Shown one piece after another: positions 12,253-12,523 of a DNA stretch of 12,523 bases. The stretch comes from Candidatus Zambryskibacteria bacterium RIFCSPLOWO2_02_FULL_39_14 (GTDB lineage: Bacteria; Patescibacteriota; Minisyncoccia; Phycocordibacterales; Zambryskibacteraceae). Made by a program: the position numbers and the translations under genes. The stretch spans positions 1-12,523 of the forward strand of contig MHWM01000028.1 of the NCBI GenBank assembly GCA_001824135.1, read 5' to 3'. The notes below the pieces were generated by a model that saw only the letters and a program-made list of their open reading frames with translations, was not told the origin of the DNA and made no database searches. Within the stretch, counting starts at the first letter, position 1. Each line of letters begins with the position of its first letter.

Positions 12253-12523
12253 TTAGGTTAATTGAATTGGTTTTTTGTATTGAATCCCCATATGCATTCT
12301 CTTCTCGTTGTAGTGTTTTAAGTAAGTCTTGATATCCTCTGGAGTAAGAAGGGATAATCCATGTCTAGGCATTTCTTCCTGTATCGTCCTATTGAATCTC
12401 TCAAGGTGCCCGTTCTCATTGGGAGAGCGAGGATGAATGTGTCTATGGAATATTTTGTTTCTTGAGACGAAATCAGAGAAGAACTTTCCAAACTCTGATC
12501 CATTGTCTGTTTGGATTACCTTG
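12253..12523 (-). CDS. DDE transposase, integrase-core C-terminal part (IS3/IS481-like), partial
   Basis: The frame is open from the right edge to TAA at 12255-12253, about 89 residues of the C-terminal catalytic core. VIQTDNGSEFGKFFSDF holds the second catalytic Asp, and SPNENGHLERFNRTIQEEM holds the catalytic Glu, 35 residues after that Asp, as expected for DD35E enzymes of the rve fold. The C-terminus YNEKRMHMGIQYKKPIQL matches the usual end (N-x-x-R-x-H-x-G ... P). No stop or frameshift is seen in the visible part, so the copy may be intact. Family placement (IS481 or IS3) needs the N-terminus. The element lies where tuf often follows fusA. Confidence 0.9.
   Translation of the reverse strand, partial: KVIQTDNGSEFGKFFSDFVSRNKIFHRHIHPRSPNENGHLERFNRTIQEEMPRHGLSLLTPEDIKTYLKHYNEKRMHMGIQYKKPIQLT

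Noticed and set aside
12318..12503. Minus-strand 61-codon ORF at the right edge
   Set aside because: It is out of frame with the clear DDE integrase-core reading (12253-12523), which contains the catalytic Asp and Glu.

Overview
The window looks like part of a Candidate Phyla Radiation (Patescibacteria, probably Parcubacteria-like) genome. This is inferred from several traits seen together: moderately low GC, very tight packing with ATGA overlaps, a superoxide dismutase of the CPR-like type, a small secreted lamin-tail-like protein, a ComEC split into two genes, S12 and EF-G proteins with family-variable insertions, and promoters whose -10 box lies directly before the start codon. No rRNA, tRNA or CRISPR array was seen.

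Layout. 1-1094 (minus strand): a four-helix membrane protein overlapping a secreted LCAT/lipase-like hydrolase that runs off the left edge. 1167-1271 (plus): a 34-codon ORF that looks like the tail of a lost gene. 1264-2578 (minus): a lamin-tail-like anchored protein followed by a HIT-family protein, one base apart. 2622-6245 (plus): recJ, ribonuclease HI and the ComEC membrane channel, all overlapping; this is a single-stranded DNA/natural transformation operon. 6193-6789 (minus): Fe/Mn superoxide dismutase. 6810-7667 (plus): a membrane-anchored ComEC-type metallo-beta-lactamase protein, i.e. the missing third domain of ComEC. 7670-7720: a nested inverted-repeat region. 7725-8009 (minus): an unrecognised 94-aa protein. 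8119-8361 (minus): ribosomal protein L28. 8382-8984 (plus): a site-2-protease-like M50 peptidase. 9056-12167 (plus): the str operon rpsL-rpsG-fusA without tuf. 12253-12523 (minus): the C-terminal end of an IS transposase running off the right edge.

How the genes work together. recJ, rnhA, comEC and the detached MBL gene fit uptake and processing of DNA. ComEC passes single-stranded DNA through the membrane, the MBL domain is a candidate nuclease for the second strand, and RecJ and RNase HI act on single strands and RNA/DNA hybrids. The str operon and L28 supply the translation apparatus. The SOD sits between the two ComEC halves on the opposite strand.

Most notable observations. (1) Seven genes that begin a transcription unit have a -10-like hexamer ending exactly six bases before the ATG, which predicts leaderless mRNAs. 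(2) Two divergent gene pairs (sod/MBL and rpmB/M50) are each separated by exactly 20 bp and hold two overlapping -10 boxes in the same geometry, a minimal two-way leaderless promoter. (3) Perfect inverted repeats lie in frame inside recJ, sod and fusA, like palindromic elements tolerated inside conserved proteins; others lie in the rpsL leader and after the MBL gene. (4) The rpsL leader carries a hairpin plus T-run and a 12-codon ORF whose stop overlaps the rpsL start.
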